A stretch of 6,623 bases of DNA from Pseudonocardia sp. (lineage in GTDB: Bacteria; Actinomycetota; Actinomycetes; Mycobacteriales; Pseudonocardiaceae): the NCBI GenBank assembly GCA_030453005.1, contig JAKDLE010000168.1, positions 1 through 6,623 on the forward strand. Direction: 5' to 3'. Positions 5,933-6,623 of the stretch are shown piece by piece. Within the stretch, counting starts at the first letter, position 1. Each line of letters opens with the position of its first letter. A model generated the notes under the pieces. The model ran no database searches, had not been told where the DNA came from, and saw nothing but the letters and a program-made list of their open reading frames with translations. The position numbers and the translations under genes are program-made.

Positions 5933-6352
5933 ATGACCGCCCGTCGACTCCTCGACCCGCTCGCCGGACAGGGCCCCGCGCTCGCCGCGGTCGCCGTCGG
6001 CGGGGCGGTCGGGGCACTCGCCCGCCACGCCGTCGGCGTCGCCGCCCCGCATCGCCCGGGCACGTTCCCCTGGGCCGTGTTCGGCGTCAACGTGACGGGG
6101 TGCCTCCTGATCGGGGTGCTGATCGTGGCGGTCACGGAGGGGCGACGCGTGCCCGCCCTGGCGCGCCCGTTCCTGGGCACCGGCGTGCTCGGCGGGTACA
6201 CGACGTTCTCCACCTACGCCGTCGACGGGCTGACGCTGCTGGGCACCGGAGACGTCGCGACCGCGGCGGCCTACGTGGTGGGCACGCTCGTCGCCGCGGT
6301 CGCCGCCACCTGGCTGGGTCTGCGCCTCGCTCGCGCGGTGCTGCACCGATGA
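5933..6352 (+). CDS. crcB: Fluoride channel subunit CrcB/FluC (first of a pair)
   Basis: A 139-residue, four-helix membrane protein of the Fluc family, which exports F- passively from the cytoplasm as dual-topology dimers. Motifs present are GGAVGALARH (23-32), the pore asparagine in FGVNVTG (Asn53) and GTGVLGGYTTFSTYAVDG (82-99), containing the Thr-Thr-Phe-Ser-Thr signature whose main chain helps bind the structural Na+. Phe92 and Tyr95 stand where the two phenylalanine-box residues lie; tyrosine at the second position is a mild variation. Hydrophobic segments are at about 15-36, 47-67, 77-103 and 111-135. The start is ATG 5933 with AGGAGG at 5924-5929. The stop overlaps the start of a second crcB gene (ATGA), the usual arrangement in actinobacteria, where two oppositely oriented subunits form a heterodimer. 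Confidence 0.95.
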   Translation: MTARRLLDPLAGQGPALAAVAVGGAVGALARHAVGVAAPHRPGTFPWAVFGVNVTGCLLIGVLIVAVTEGRRVPALARPFLGTGVLGGYTTFSTYAVDGLTLLGTGDVATAAAYVVGTLVAAVAATWLGLRLARAVLHR

Positions 6353-6623
6353 TCACCCTGCTGGTGGTGCTGGGCGCCGCGGTCGGCGCGCCCCTGCGCT
6401 ACGCCGTGGACCGCATGGTGGCGGCCCGGCACGGCACCGGGTTGCCGTGGGGCACGTTCGTCGTCAACGTCGCGGGGTCGTTCGTACTGGGGGGGGGGGG
6501 GGGGGGGCCCCCCGGGCGGGGGGGGGGGGCGGGGGGGGGGGCCGGGGGGGGGGGGGCGCCCCCCCCCCCACACCCCCCCCCCCCCGCGGGGGGGGGGGGG
6601 GGGGGGGGCGGCCCCCCCCCCCC
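6349..6623 (+). CDS. crcB: Fluoride channel subunit CrcB/FluC (second; destroyed by artefact)
   Basis: Begins at ATG 6349, overlapping the previous stop by four bases. About 47 residues are trustworthy (6349 to about 6489): MITLLVVLGAAVGAPLRYAV, then a variable loop, then LPWGTFVVNVAGSFVLG. GAxxGAPLRY is the first-helix signature and Asn41 in VVNVAGS is the pore asparagine, so it is the partner of the upstream crcB. After FVLG the bases become runs of G and C and the reading is meaningless. The real gene should continue for about 75-80 more residues, with a GGxTTFST motif. Confidence 0.85.
   Translation, partial: MITLLVVLGAAVGAPLRYAVDRMVAARHGTGLPWGTFVVNVAGSFVLGGGGGGPPGRGGGAGGGAGGGGAPPPPHPPPPAGGGGGGGGPPP
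6490..6623. other. Homopolymeric G/C tract, probable sequence artefact
   Basis: The final 134 bases consist almost entirely of G runs and C runs, with only a couple of A residues. They begin abruptly inside a well-conserved crcB codon series, matching neither family nor codon use. This looks like low-quality read ends at a contig edge, for example no-signal G calls, with the C runs as their opposite-strand equivalent. Nothing in it should be annotated. Confidence 0.88.

Noticed and set aside
5320..6213. N-terminal extension of the HbhA-like frame up to 6213
   Set aside because: The extension runs antisense to crcB and out of frame through the regulator. The true ATG at 5319 has AGGAG upstream and homology begins there.
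6271..6573. Gly/Pro-rich minus-strand frame at the right end
   Set aside because: It is produced by the homopolymer tract and the antisense of crcB.
6490..6623. G-quadruplex or poly-G regulatory structure
   Set aside because: Runs begin mid-codon in a conserved gene at the end of the window and consist of mixed G and C homopolymers, which fits bad sequence far better than biology.

Overview
The window is high-GC actinobacterial DNA (roughly 70% G+C by eye). The gene order XRE regulator - HbhA-like protein - DUF2516 membrane protein matches Rv0474-Rv0475-Rv0476 of Mycobacterium tuberculosis. The protein sequences and leaderless-type promoters point to an actinomycete near Pseudonocardia/Amycolatopsis; the family placement is inference.

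Layout. Bases 1-546 (minus strand) hold the N-terminal 182 residues of a BBE-type FAD-linked oxidase that runs off the left edge. Bases 684-2990 (minus) encode a complete 768-residue Lon protease. Its upstream region carries an exact match to the ClgR operator (GTTCGC-N5-GCG), next to an inverted repeat that overlaps the probable -35 element. Diverging from lon on the plus strand (3117-3818) are remains of a type II toxin-antitoxin pair. The antitoxin appears to have lost one base near its start, and the toxin has lost its middle third together with a frame change. The toxin stop codon touches the point where a minus-strand YbaK/EbsC-type deacylase gene (4226 down to about 3819) loses its homology, so the deacylase is 3'-truncated and now reads antisense through the dead module.

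Upstream of the deacylase, and overlapping it by four bases (GTGA), is the DUF2516 three-helix membrane protein. It is separated by a strong hairpin terminator (4558-4595) from a two-gene minus-strand operon: the XRE regulator (5325-5786), then the HbhA-like coiled-coil protein with a basic tail (4624-5319). The operon has a clear promoter (TTGCAA-N17-TAACGT) surrounded by three GCAAGC half-sites that may be an operator. On the plus strand, two overlapping crcB/fluC genes (5933-6352, and 6349 onward) would form a heterodimeric fluoride channel.

From about base 6490 to the end the sequence collapses into runs of G and C that cannot be real coding DNA. This is very probably a sequencing or contig-end artefact, and it destroys the second crcB gene.

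No undescribed multi-gene system is evident. The most informative parts are the decayed toxin-antitoxin module with its junction into the deacylase gene, and the regulatory DNA in front of lon and of the HbhA operon.
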